Notes under the pieces: generated by a model
Database searches by the model: none
What the model was told of the DNA's origin: nothing
The model's input: the letters and a program-made list of their open reading frames with translations, nothing else
Assembly: GCF_963576545.1 (NCBI RefSeq)
Contig: NC_083638.1
Coordinates: 9,198,022 to 9,262,021 of the forward strand
Reading direction: 5' to 3'
Source of the DNA: Limanda limanda
Lineage: Eukaryota; Chordata; Actinopteri; Pleuronectiformes; Pleuronectidae
DNA: 64,000 bases
Program-made: the position numbers and the translations under genes
In this document: piece by piece, positions 18,666-31,110 of the stretch
Layout of the letters: each line of letters opens with the position of its first letter
Numbering within the stretch: the first letter of the stretch is position 1

Positions 18666-21584
18666 GGACAAAATGACTTGTTCGAATCTGAAAAGAAAAA
18701 TCTTTGAGGATGTTCATTATTTTAGATCATAATTCTACAGGGAACTTGAAGCCTCGCCCATGTATGACGTCAGACATTTCATACAATGTCCATGGGAAGC
18801 TGTTCAGAGAGACGACACAGGGCTGCCGTCATGACAACGGCATCGGGGGCTGACCTTTGGATGACAGCTAATATTAGACGACATGACTGAAACACGATCG
18901 ACGGAAAGGGAACATCCCCTTCCCAAACGCCACCAAACGTAACTGACAATCCATCACATTGTCATTTGAAGGCATTTAAGCTCTACACTTTCCTGCACTT
19001 TGAAAGACACAAACAAGCCCTGAATAAGAGCACGGATGGATACACATTATGCTTCCAGATTTCCGTGCTGTCTGTTCTGATATTTTTAGATTGCATAACA
19101 GAACCCTGGAGCCCTTGAGGAAATCACTTCAGGTTTGTCTGCATTGCGTTGAGGGCAGAGTTTGTGCGTTCTAATGTGTGTTCCCTGCTTATGATTGAGA
19201 CTTGAGAGCTCTTGCAGTGTTCGGCTTCCCTATGTGTGCTGCACACGCTGCTCAGTCTGTCAAGTGTTGCAAGATTCATATGTGAGTAACGTGGGCGACC
19301 GTCTGCCTGGTTGCACACAGCGACCTGATGGGCAGGGAGGAAGGGGAGGACTCTGATTTCCTATCAGTAAGTCAGACGCATTCACTCATTCACTCCCAGT
19401 GTGCCTGCATGGAAACCCCTGGTATCTCAGCAGCGAGCCAATTAGCACACGGACGAGGATTTCTTTCTGCATGAACAGAGAGGAAGGCGATGGGAGCAGA
19501 TAGCAGCTCTCGGACCTGTTGTACTCGACTCAGTCTCTGGTGTCTCCTCATGTTTCCTCTGTTGGGCCCTGTTGACGTCATTAGTTCTCCTGAGGATAAT
19601 AGCACACGAGGCCCAGGAGTGTTTGCACGTTGGTTGATACATTGTAATGGTCCATGTTGTATCATGGTTGAACACAGCGTGCTCATACACTGCACACACA
19701 TTTCTACACGAATATGCCAAGTGTTTAGAAAAACAAGGTGTTCTGAAGGCTGTAAAATGTAATTTCTTTCATTTTCCGTTTCCTTTTTTTGATTTTAGTA
19801 AATTTATTCCCGGAATTGAGGATAAACACAATTGAAAAAGTAGCAGAAAGTTACGTGCAGCTCTGTTTGCAAACACAGTTGTAGAGTTTGAAACCAATAG
19901 TCAGACCTGCAGCTCTGACTTAAATGAGGAGTCAGCGTTTATGTCTATTTACCTTATGACCAGCTTGTAACTCACAAGTACCTGAGGGGCCAGAAGGTAT
20001 GTATTCTATTCTAGTCAGACCTGTGTGTAAACAAGCTGACATGCTCTCATGTCAACACTGACATCTTGTCAAGTTTACAAAGTGAACCAGCTCATCCACA
20101 TCTGCTCGTTGACACATCAAGCACACACCAAGCAAATGTGAGCACAGATGCATCCTGGGTCGCCTCCTCCTCCGGTGGCACCCTCCTGTGACAGATGGCC
20201 TTTTATTTGTAGAGCAGAGAAACGAGATCCAATGTGTCACTGAGGACGTGGAGACCCATTTTCTCTCTTTTTCTTTTTTGGCATTTCACCTTTATTGACG
20301 CGGAAGTAAACAGGAAATGTGGTGAAAGAATGAAGGAAGACTTGCAGAAAAGGGCCAGGTCCTTATCAAACCAGATTAATTAAAGAAGGCTGCTGGGGCT
20401 TAGTGGAGGTGTGTGCTCCACTGAACACTCTCTGAACACTTCTCTTTGCATTTGTCAAAACAAGTAAAAAATGGGACACATGATTCCAAATATTGCTCAT
20501 TCCATCAAAAAAGTTTGTCCCATGTTGTGCTTCCTGTTCCACCAATGTCCCATATTCTAAATTAAAGAGATGCCCCTATTCATTTATCATCGATTTGTCA
20601 TGTCTTCCCTTTAACTCAGTCACATTTTCGTTTATTTCTTAAATGAAGCTTGTCTCTCGCTGCCACACACACTCACCACTCCCACGCAACGGATTATACC
20701 GACGTAATATTTGTTAATACACAGTTTGTTAGAACAGTAAACACACCGAGAAGCAGAAGACATCTTTTAAAGAATCCTCAGGCTCTTGGCTAGAAAAAGC
20801 TAAATAGTGTCTCCCTTTTCAAATATGCTACTTTTTCACGGGAGCATATCGTACTCGTATCCAAAAGTGTGATAAAGCCTGAAGCTGCTGGAGAGTGAGG
20901 TGAGGCATGTCAAGAGAGGCATGTCATGTTCTCAAAGACAGGAGTGGAGTAGGGCGACGGCCTCAGGACGAAACTGAATCTTAAAACAGCGTTGTAATTT
21001 GCATATCCACAGAGCGAGCGATTATCATTCTTGACTTTGACGTCTCCTCTGTCTCGGTCTGAGCTTTCAACAATGAACTCCAAGCTGCCATTCCACAGCA
21101 CACACGCTGTGGCTCTCCTCTCCTCTGCAGTAGGGAAAAGGATCACAGCCTACAGACTTCAGTTGCTCATGCATGACTAAGACCAGTTATGCAATTACAC
21201 AAAACAGCCATTGATTTTTCTTTTATCTGCCCTGCATGCCCAAATGTTATGGTATCGGATTCTGATTACCCAATCATCTCTATGTTTTTGGGTCATTTGG
21301 GAACAATTTCACCATATTGTAATTTTAGCAAATTCAACAGCAACAACATGATGGCAGGAAATGTCATGTGGGTCACCTTTTCTTTGCAGGCTGCTCAGAA
21401 AGTCACCATGCAATTCTAAAAGAATAATATTATGGCACCAAATGCCATAAAATGTCTAATTAAATCATAATGCAAGAAGAATGGAACTCAGGAGAGAGCA
21501 TTCCGCCACTTAAGCCTGAGAGTCATTTTAAAGTCATTCAAGCTGCACCAAATTGCACACACATTAATATCTGTACAATAATCG

Positions 21585-21800
21585 TGCATGGTTTAAAAAA
21601 ATCAAGATCCATGAATTATTTCATGGATCATGGATTCATGGAAAAACAAATGCAATGTTTTTCACCCCAAACTTCCCTGACCCATGTTATAACCTGACAC
21701 CAAGTTTCGAGGAAATGTGTACTTTTTGAATAATCCTGAAAAACAACAAACAAAGGTAGATGTAAACATAACATCCTTGGTGACGGTAATGATATAATAT
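21585..21800 (-). repeat. Fragment of interspersed repeat family A
   Basis: Read on the minus strand it runs from the ccaaggatgttatgtttaca block through gacccat-type and AAACTTGG-type blocks to ATGAATCCATGATCCATGAA. It includes the small perfect hairpin at 21,606-21,629. Confidence 0.5.
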
Positions 21801-24494
21801 AATGTTTTAACATTGTAAGACTTCAAATTTTGCACGGAATAAAAAAGGAAATATAACATGTTAATTAAAGGTCTTTGCAGGAGCTGATAGGTAAAGATTT
21901 CGGGTTTCGGACGGAGCCAGGCCAGCCCTGTCCAAAAGTCTGACTTAATGCTAAACTAAGATAACCGGCTTCTGGCTGAAGCCTCAATAAAGGGCAGATA
22001 TGTGAGTGGTATTAAACTCATCTAACTCCCTAAAGAAACACACTGTTTTTGAAATGGGCTGAGCTCCACTGAGGGGGAACAAAAATGAGTTTATGTAGCT
22101 GTGGAAGGTCAAATTCTTGATATGCAGAGAAGAGGTTTTTGTGTCTGAGGGGAGATTTAACAGATGAGATAGAATCAGTCCTCAAGTGTCACCTTTGCTT
22201 GTGTCTGTGTCACAGGATTTATCTGAAAGCACAAATTCCCCCCCATCACCAGCTATTATTAGCATACCCGACCGTGCGTGCATGTCCACATTGCACACAT
22301 ACTTGCAGCACACCCTGTATATTGATCCGCCCCATCATTAGTGGAGCATTTGTCCCACATCACAGGAGGAGAAATGGATCCGGATGCAGAGGGGAGAGTC
22401 TGCGGCATGCAGGGGCTCCTCTGTCCTCTGCAGTTATGTAACAGGATGATACAGTCGCTTTATCCCAAATTCTGACGCACTGTTAAGGGGATTTTTGGGT
22501 GAACTGTGCACCGCCCGCCCAATCTCCCGATCTAATCCTTCCTGAGAAGAGTTATGCAGGCTGCAAAAGAGTGTTCAGGAGACGCAGAGAGGAACTCTAA
22601 TCCTTTTTCATTTGCCTTTTTTCTATCATTATTATTCAGCGTATTCCTCGGCAGTGCAGAGGAGCAGAAATGAACTGAACCGCAGTGACCTACCCACTGA
22701 GAACTCTCCTGCAGCATATCGTGGGGTGTACTGTGGGACATGTAGTGCAACTGGGAAAACACGTAGTCACATAAACACACACCACACACACACACACACA
22801 AAGAACAGACAGTCTCCAGATTACCCAATGAACACACACCTCAGTTGGTTCTCCAAGAGCTGTAGCATTCCATGGTACAGGATTACATGTTATTGCAAAA
22901 CCAGCCTGACTTCAGCGTCCCCTGTTCGAGGAAGGATGCAGTACAACTGACCTGCTGCAGCAGCAAGGTTATTTTTCCACCTCCCTTCCATATCACACCA
23001 TGCCATAGTAGTATAGGTTGATGATTGATAACCTCACAGAGGCCAGTCGATAGGCTGCAGCAGCCGTGTGAATGGAAAATCCTATTTTTCGAAGACATGT
23101 TTTTGGGTCAGTGGAGAAGAAGCAATATTGACTTTCTAGTCCGTCTCAGATAAGGAACCTTTTTTGCAGCTGGTGGCCTGCGATGTCAGACAGAGCGGCC
23201 ATGCAGAGTATTTAAAGCCCTTTATCCAATAGTTTATGTGCAGGGTTGGGCAGATGCCAGTGACAGCTTGGCTAGGTCAGGACAAGATTGGCCAGACAGG
23301 CTCTCTATTAGACCTGCCACTCTTCCGATTGCATTGAACATTGTGTGCTTTTCCCCCAGTGCTGCATCGATCTGCAGTGACACACCGAGCCAAAGCAGGG
23401 AGGCAGAGGAAGCAGTGACAGCAGCTGCCACACTGTTCTATAGCTGGCGCCACATCTCCACGTCGGGCCCGAACCAGCGCTGGTTATCTTAATACTTCTG
23501 GCTGGCTGTCCAAAGCACCACATCAACCCATCAACCTCTCTGTGGCCCTCCTGAGGAGAAATTGAGGAGGTATCCAGGGCGAACACGCTTCGTGAGCCTC
23601 AGGTTCAGCTGGGATCGGTCTTTGATTGATAAAGGTGCAGCGGTGGCACAAACTCTGACAGAAAAGGCCAATCAGTTGTGACCCGATGGGCGATGAGAGG
23701 CTGGGCGCTGTCGGAAAGAACTAAAAGTCAACGAATGGAAATGTGCCTGTGTAAAGGAAAGTGTGAGGAAAGAGATAAGAGGAATGTTATGTAATTGCTG
23801 AAAATCCAGTCACAGCTTTGCGAAGCGAGAAAAGTATCATGACCTTGACTCCCACAAGTTGCAGGACAGATGGATACAATAGTCTTTTTCACAAAGATGT
23901 AGATCATTAGCAGGAGAATCCTCTGACTGGGAATCAACAACATGCACAAAGCAGACGTCTTACAGGAATTATGTAGACAGACGCAGGAATTATGAAATGT
24001 GCTCAGACAGCAGACTGATGACAATGATGACAGAGGATGTCCTTGATCTTATTTGAAACCCAAACATTATGACAAATAAGACCTTGTGGGGAGAAAGGAT
24101 GACAGAGGTGCAGTGGCAATAATACCAAACATCTTCAGTACATGGCAGATATTACACACCGCATTTTAATATTGCAGCTGTCTCATATCTTTATATATCC
24201 ATCCATCAGCCAGTCTATTTCTGTTTCCATTGTTGTGTTGTGGACTGTGTGTTCTCGTGGTAGTAATCAGAGTTTTATTGTCTCTTTCAGGTGAGCTTCT
24301 ACAGCGTTTGTGCAACAGGCAGCTTCCAACTTTGACCTAAATTTGTAATCTTTATGGTTTTATTGCCACTAAGAAAAAGATTCCATGGAAATATGTCTTC
24401 AAACCTTTCTGAAGTTACCACTGTAGGATAGTTTATTGTTGAAATTAAACTTGGTTTATATTTATAACCTACTCAGAATATTGTTTGTTTCCTG

Positions 24495-24810
24495 AGCTAA
24501 GGTTGTTATGTTTTCACCGCTGTCTCTTTGATTAATAGAAAGATTACACAAAAACAACCGGATGGATTTCCATGGAACTTGGTTGAAGGGTGCAGTATGA
24601 GTCAGGGAGGAAATCTTTTCACTTCCTTCAACATTGCAAGATAAGGAATTTTTCAACATTTTCTGAATTTCCCCAGGAAATAATTCATAGATCTTTAGTT
24701 TTTAAATCAAGCACATTTAAGGAACTGATCTATGAGTGTATGAAGTCTGCTGCTGCTTGATTGAGTTTAAGTGGATTGTTAGGCCTTGGTGGAGGTGTTT
24801 GCTCTTCTGT
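24495..24810 (+). repeat. Longer copy of interspersed repeat family A
   Basis: Nearly full order of the family: AAGGTTGTTATGTTTTCACC, then ATGGATTTCCATGGAACTTG, then tcaacattttctgaatttcc, then AATAATTCATAGATCTT, then GGCCTTGGTGGAGGTGTTTG. It aligns block for block with the 62,590-62,960 copy. Confidence 0.65.
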
Positions 24811-25615
24811 TCCATTCTGGTTAGATTTATTGTGTTTCGCAAAAGGCCTAACTCCCACTTCTTGTACAAATGGTAGATGGATTGTATTTATATTGCATTT
24901 AAAGTACTTAAGTCTCATTTACTCAGTCAAACCCACGTTAAAGTGCTTCTCCGTGCTGAATCTTGCCCAAGCACACATCCGAATGCAGAATGGAGGATCA
25001 ACAAGGTTTGTCACAGTAATAGTGGCTAAAAGCACGATACACTGATGCAAATGATGCAGGTGAGCTTCTTTTGTCTAATTAATTATTTCACCGTTACGAC
25101 TATAAAAAAATCTGCCGAGGTTTCGACTTTGACGACGTGTTTGTTACCTGACCCCGTTGAGCTGCTTTCAACACATAAGTACCTGCTGGTGCAAGGGTTC
25201 TGTGTTAGTTCTGTTAAGAAACAGATTCCAAAGCTTCTGATCCTCTTACATCACCACAAAACACCCAAATTTTTATCTCTGATCCCATACAAACAAATGC
25301 AATCACATCCAACACACAGACACACACACACACTCACAATACCCACAATGCCCCTGCCAGATCATTTAATCTTTTTCTCTGCAGCGTCATATCTAGAGAA
25401 TTGATTGTCTCACTTATCCTTTTTGGGAGGGCAAGGAGCAGGCGTAACAGGTTACATCACATCATACTGAACACGGCCACACGCACACGCACGTGCACAC
25501 GCATGCAAAGACAGACAGGCCTGAGGGTCTTAGGATGCTCCACTCACAGATGGTGAAAGCGCAGAGAAACAAAGGCAGATGGTCTTTCTCCCCTCCTTTC
25601 TTCTCCTCTCCTCTT
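24811..25615. other. Intergenic, no gene seen
   Basis: No exon recognised. Short CA-rich patches lie near 25,320 and 25,480. Confidence 0.5.
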
Positions 25616-25810
25616 CCTCTCCTCTCCTCTCCTCTCCTCTCCTCTCCTCTCCTCTCCTCTCCTCTCCTCTCCTCTCCTCTCCTCTCCTCTCCTCTCCTCT
25701 CCTCTCCTCTCCTCTCCTCTCCTCTCCTCTCCTCTCCTCTCCTCTCCTCTCCTCTCCTCTCCTCTCCTCTCTTCTCCTCTCCTCTCCTCTCCTCTCCTCT
25801 CCTCTCCTCT
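25616..25810. repeat. (CCTCT)n pentanucleotide array, about 39 units
   Basis: A 195-bp near-perfect array of CCTCT with a single variant unit (CTTCT) at about 25,771. It is flanked on both sides by imperfect CT-rich sequence (about 25,590-25,850). One strand is pure pyrimidine and the other pure purine. The Ser-Leu and Arg-Glu proteins read from it are artefacts. Confidence 0.97.
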
Positions 25811-25850
25811 TCCTCTCCTCTTCCTCTCCCCCTCCTCTCCACTCCTACCC

Positions 25851-28259
25851 TGCTCCAGAAAGTCTTGGTAAAATAGAGCAAAATCGGCACCCATGCTGAT
25901 AACTATCTTCTTCTTGCTCTGCAAACATTATGATATTTTGACACATAAATGATTAATGTTTTTGTCCATATGAATATGCCTCATGTGCAGTATCCACCCT
26001 TTCATTAACTCGTCTGTTTAGAGCACACAATTATTAAAAAGCACCTTTCAGCAATATTTGATAAAGATTTAAAAAGTGTTTAATGCATAAAGGAAGACAT
26101 GTTTCTGCTCAAACATCTGTTCTTTGCATTTGACAGGACACACACCCACAGATTTGTTTCAGATCTGAAACAGTTTCATCAAACTGTGCATCATCCTTTA
26201 AAGAGAAAACAGGCCTCAGACAAACCAGTGTTGGTGGCACTATTGTGTGTTATGCAATAATTCTGTCATGCCCCACTAACGTTCTTCCCTCAGAGCAAAT
26301 CATTCAAACAGCTGAATGAATGGGGACCCATCTGTCCTGCACACAGGCATAATTGCCATGCAGGAGAGTGGACAGATTTGTTTCATCGTACTCTAATCTG
26401 GCTTTACCTTTGAGCAGCGGCACATGCACACCCTCGGTGCTGACGCAGGTGGACGGGGACATCCGGGAACAGAGAGCAGCGAGATGAGACATTTAGTTCA
26501 GACTGAGTTTACGGGTTTGGCGGAGAGGTTTAGAAATGGAGCAATCGTACAGGAGACGGTAGACTGTCAGAACATTTTAAGATAGTCCTAAGAGTTATCA
26601 CCTACAGATCAGTCCACTAAAGGGTGAGGTTACATAAACCCAGTCGCCGCCCTGTGCTGGAGACATAATCACTGTTGGGAAATGTACCAACACTTTCTCT
26701 GTGTAGGCCTCTCTCACAGTGCTGTGAAATTCCGGAATTGCATGGTAATCTATGCGAACAGGGTGTGTATAGATAACAGGACTTCTTGTCCTGTCTTGAT
26801 CTGGTCTGCACCTTGCCTGTGGGGTCCACTGAGACACAGTGTAACAGCAGGCCCTGTATGGAAAACACCAGAGATCAGTATTGGCCATTCTGACTCCTGA
26901 GCATGTCAACGTTGTGTAATGACCTCGCAATGCAATAATTAAGGTAATCATTCATTTATTAACAGTGTTTTTCCGCTGAACACCAGCTTGGCCCATACAG
27001 GCTGTCATGTGAGTGTCATACAGGTGATTGACTGCAGCAAAGCCCAAACAAACACACAGGCTGCTGCAGCCATCACAGACCATCAGTCCATTTTGAAGCA
27101 ATAATGACACAGCAGTGAGATGACATGGAAAAATATAAACACAAACCCACAGCTTTGCCCTCATTTCCTCACACGTCCATTCAGATATTTTGACAACACA
27201 CAGCCCGTCCAGACCCTGCAGCAGTCTGGTTTGAATATCAAACATATTCACACGCACACATTTCCTCTCAGTGCAAACACGGCGGTCTGTTGACAAGCAC
27301 ATCGAGACGGGGGCGGGAGTCGTGCTAGAGGGATGAGTCTGGCAGGTAGCGAGGTGGCAGACCCCATGTGGTGTTCTGAGTCTAATAAGAGATGTGGGTC
27401 TCAGGGAGAAGAGAAATTGGATTTGTAGGGTAAAAAAACAGGTATTGTTCTCCAGAGGAATTGCTGCTGACTCTTCGCTGGCAAAGCACAACTTCAACAA
27501 CCCCCTGCTAATGCTGACCGATATACGGAGAGCAATAAAACACAAAGAATTCCCTTCAGAGGAGGAAGCTCTCACACATAAATGCACATATACTGCACGC
27601 ACATATTGTCTGCACTGTTTTTGCACAACATTGATCCGACAAGGCTCAACAATCCCCTCAAAATCAATCAAGCTGAACCAGAATTTAAACACTCATGAAT
27701 ATCAGTTGTATCCATGTTCCTGTATCTGATTGTTTTCATCAAGACTCATGAATTATTCCCAAGGAAAATGTTTTTTTAAAATGCAGAATTTGCACCCCCT
27801 AGTTTGGATCTGCACCAAAATGTAATGGCTTCTTCCATGACCCATAAAAACCTTACAATGAGTTTCCAGGTAATCTGCTCAGTAGTTTTTGTGTAGACTT
27901 GCTAATAAACAAACAGACAAAGCAACCAACAAACAAATAGAAAGGGGAAGATGTAATAAACCAACAATACTGTGTGTGTATGTGCCATAATATGAACATC
28001 TTCAGCTTTATTTTGAGCTGGATGGACATTTCTTTTTCCCTTTGTTCAATTGTTTGGCAGGGTTTACGTAATCCATGATATGAATGTGTAATCCTTTGAT
28101 TTAAAAAAGACAAGATAAGAATCCTAAATCACAAGGCCTGGATTTGCAAAGGTCTCTTCCGGGCTGAGGGAGATTAGCTCTGTCTGTCTGCTTGCAACCG
28201 ACTGACGACGAAAACATGAAGAGAAAGTAATGAAAGAGAAAAATCTAAAAATGACAGGG

Positions 28260-28290
<31 letters not shown>

Positions 28291-28380
28291 GGGAAAGAGA
28301 GAGAGACACACACAAGGGGTTAGTGGATCTGGCACACTGACAGGCCAAACCATACACAGAGCAGTCTCCGCCTCTCTCTC
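25851..28380. other. Intergenic, no gene seen
   Basis: It contains a family A fragment (27,735-27,930) and a GAAA/GA-rich run at about 28,260-28,310. A long minus-strand open frame at 26,952-27,692 has no recognisable domain and is considered chance. Confidence 0.5.
27735..27930 (-). repeat. Fragment of interspersed repeat family A
   Basis: The minus-strand order (GTCTACACAAAAACTACTGA, then GGTCATGGAAGAAGCCATTA, then CATTTTGGTGCAGATCC) corresponds to the start and middle of the family. Confidence 0.55.
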
Positions 28381-28390
28381 CCGGCTGGGC

Positions 28391-28653
28391 CTATATTAAC
28401 TCTCCATGGAGCTCCACCTCACAACCAGTAGCACATGGAATAGGACAACACACTCCTGAAGGCTTTGAGAACACATGCGCACGTACACACACACAAGTGC
28501 AGCAAGACTCTGGACTGTGTGCACTGACACTTTCGCTCCACCTGTCTGCACCGTCAGACTTGCACTGTTGGATATAGTAGAGATTCTCCTGAATGGACTG
28601 CTGAACTCCGCATACTATGTTCCTCCGGGGGTCTCTGGAGAATTCCGGCCTCA
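28391..28653 (+). other. Candidate TATA promoter with first exon and strong donor
   Basis: CTATATTAAC at 28,391-28,400 is followed about 25-30 bp later by a pyrimidine-rich start-like sequence, then roughly 230 bp without introns, ending in CCTCA/GTAAGTGG at 28,653, a near-perfect donor. A frame opening at ATG 28,475 stays open across the whole segment to the donor, but its protein is not recognisable. It could be a first exon of an unplaced transcript, an alternative mapk6 promoter, or chance. Confidence 0.3.
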
Positions 28654-28790
28654 GTAAGTGGCATGATTTAATTTTACGTACGAGAACAAGGGGATGTGAA
28701 TCTGAAGTGTCGGTGATTCTGAGGATGTGTGGGCGTGAGACTGAGAAATGTCTAAGGGGAGGAGGTTAAACATACAGAACACCTGTGTAA

Positions 28791-28901
<111 letters not shown>

Positions 28902-29530
28902 GGTCATAACAGCACTTTCATAACGTGACCCAGGGGGATGCTATGTGCTCTCCTGGATTGAAACAGTGTTTGTTTTCTCTGGCACCACACAGTGTTTTAT
29001 ACAGTAACAGTAACACAGCAGTGTAAGTGTCCACTGTAGAATCTTGCTCAAACGTGTTTGGTTTAATATTTGATATCAGCTGTTTGTCTCATGGTGTAAC
29101 AGACAGGGCCCTGCAGCAGACCCTAGTGGAAACGCATTGTTTGTAATTGCTTATGACAGAAGGGTTACATTGTTTTAAGCTGTCGTCTCTGAACCTTAAT
29201 GTGAGCTGATTATCTCTATCTGGTTATTAATATAACAGATAGGGTGATCCATGGTGTGTGGCTTTACAGCGGAGGTGAAAGAGCACTCAGCAAGAGCCAA
29301 TATGTTATCTACAAGTCTAATATTTAATCATTGATGTCATCAGCAAGTCTGATGAAAGAGAACAAGAGGTCAGCGAGAGGGAACATTCCTGCAGAGAGCG
29401 TGCCCTCCGTGATGAAATGAAAGTTTGTCTCTCTGAGTTTCTGATTTGTGGAGGATGCAGTGACTTTTGGCTGTGAGAGAGGTTGGCAGTGGATCCCTCG
29501 GCTACAGCAGGACACGGTGTTCGAATTGTC

Positions 29531-31110
29531 TAATCGGCTCGAGCAAGGGGGCCTCAGAGCAAAGATACAATCCGTCTGCAGCTATATTCTTTCTTCCAGG
29601 AGCCCGGAGGATCAAAATAAAGGCTTATTTTTAGCATGAATAAGACATTCAAAACAAAAAACATTGTGTTTAAAGAAACCCTTACAATTTCCCTATTTTT
29701 TAAAACCATAGAAACTCAAAATACTCATTTGTCAACAGACAGAAGAAATAATTCATAAAAGCTTCCTTGAATGCTTCTCACAAAATGTATTTCTCTTTCC
29801 AATCTAAGAGAAAGATCCTATTAAGACCTTCAATAACCTAATGTCTTTGGGTTGATGCATGAGGGAAAATATGAAATGAAAATTAAAGTGTGAGATGTGA
29901 GCTTTACATGCATCCCAGACTCTGTCTCCTCGGCTCAGGGGCCTCAGAGCAAAGATACAATCAGTCTGCAGCTATATTCTTTCTTCCAGAAGCCCGGAGG
30001 ATCAAAATAAAGGCTTATTTTTAGCATGAATAAGACATTCAAAACAAAAAACATTGTGTTTAAAGAAACCCTTACAATGTCCTTCTTTTTTAAAACCATA
30101 GAAACTCAAAATAGTAATTTGTCAACAAACAGAAGAAATAATACATAAAAGCTTCCTTGAATGCTTCTCACAAAATGTATTTCTCTTTCAAATCTAAGAG
30201 AAAGATCCTATTAAGACCTTCAATAACCTAATGTCTTTGGGTTGATGCATGAGGGAAAATATGAAATGAAAAATTAAAGTGTGAGATGTGGGCTTTACAT
30301 GCATCCCAGTGTCTGTCTCCTCGGCTCAGGGGCCTCAGAGCAAAGATACAATCCGTCTGCAGCTCTACTTTCTTCCAGGAGCCCGGAGGATCAAAATAAA
30401 AGCTTATTTTTAGCATGAATAAGACATTCAAAACAAAAACATTGTGTTTAAAGAAACCCTTACAATTTCCTTCTTTTTTAAAACCATAGAAACTCAAAAT
30501 AGTCATGTCAACAAACAGAAGAAGTAAGACATAAAAGCTTCCTTGAATGCTTCTCACAAAATGTATTTCTCTTTCAAATCTTACTATGAGAGCGATCGTA
30601 TTAAGATATTCAATAACTCTATCTCTTTGGGTTGATGCATGAAGGAAAATATTATTATAAACTACAAGTCAAATGAAAATTAAAGTGTGAGATGTGAGCT
30701 TTACATGCATCCCAGAGTCTGTCTCCTCGGCTCAGGGGCCTCAGAGCAAAGATACAATCAGTCTGCAGCTCTACTTTCTTCCAGGAGCCCGGAGGAGCAA
30801 AACAAAGACTTATTTTTAGCCTGGATAAATCCTTCAAAAACGTTCTCTGTGAATAGAATCGAAAACTCTGTGTTTGAAGAAACTCAGACGAGTTCTTTCT
30901 TTTTAAAAAAACAATACAAACTTCAATGTCAACAAACAGAAAACAATGCATCAAAGCCTCCTTCAAATCTCACTCTGAGAAGGATCATAAAAAAGATATT
31001 GAATAACTTAATGTCTTTGGGTTGATGCATGAGAATGAAAATACCATTATAAACCAGGACGTGAAAGGAGGACAGGAATGTGAGGTGTGGGCTTCCCATG
31101 CGTCCCAGAG
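29531..31110. repeat. Tandem array of about 390-bp units, four copies plus a degraded fifth
   Basis: The landmark GCCTCAGAGCAAAGATACAA begins at 29,551, 29,941, 30,332 and 30,738, giving periods of 390, 391 and 406 bp. Each unit continues through TTCTTCCAG-GAGCCCGGAGG, a TTATTTTTAGC block, an AAACCATAGAAACTC block and GTCTTTGGGTTGATGCATGA. The first three copies are very alike and the fourth is clearly diverged. The final junction near 31,110 keeps only the unit end. The array has no coding logic; minus-strand frames merely repeat with the unit. Confidence 0.9.

Larger units (their letters stand above)
14980..24290. other. Intergenic, 9.3 kb without a recognised gene
   Basis: I read both strands for exon-like pieces and found none I can support. 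It holds interrupted CA runs (15,703-15,758 and 16,275-16,300), poly-C tracts near 15,409 and 17,025, repeat-family fragments near 18,565, 20,390 and 21,585, and a perfect 10-bp hairpin at 21,606-21,629. Conserved enhancers could lie here, but they cannot be recognised from a single sequence. Confidence 0.5.

Noticed and set aside
25462..25924. Arg-Glu and Ser-Leu repeat proteins
   Set aside because: Frames read through the (CCTCT)n array.
26952..27692. 246-codon open frame on the minus strand
   Set aside because: Long for chance but rich in Cys/Val/Leu without any domain, splice signals or homology that I recognise; the sequence around it looks non-coding.
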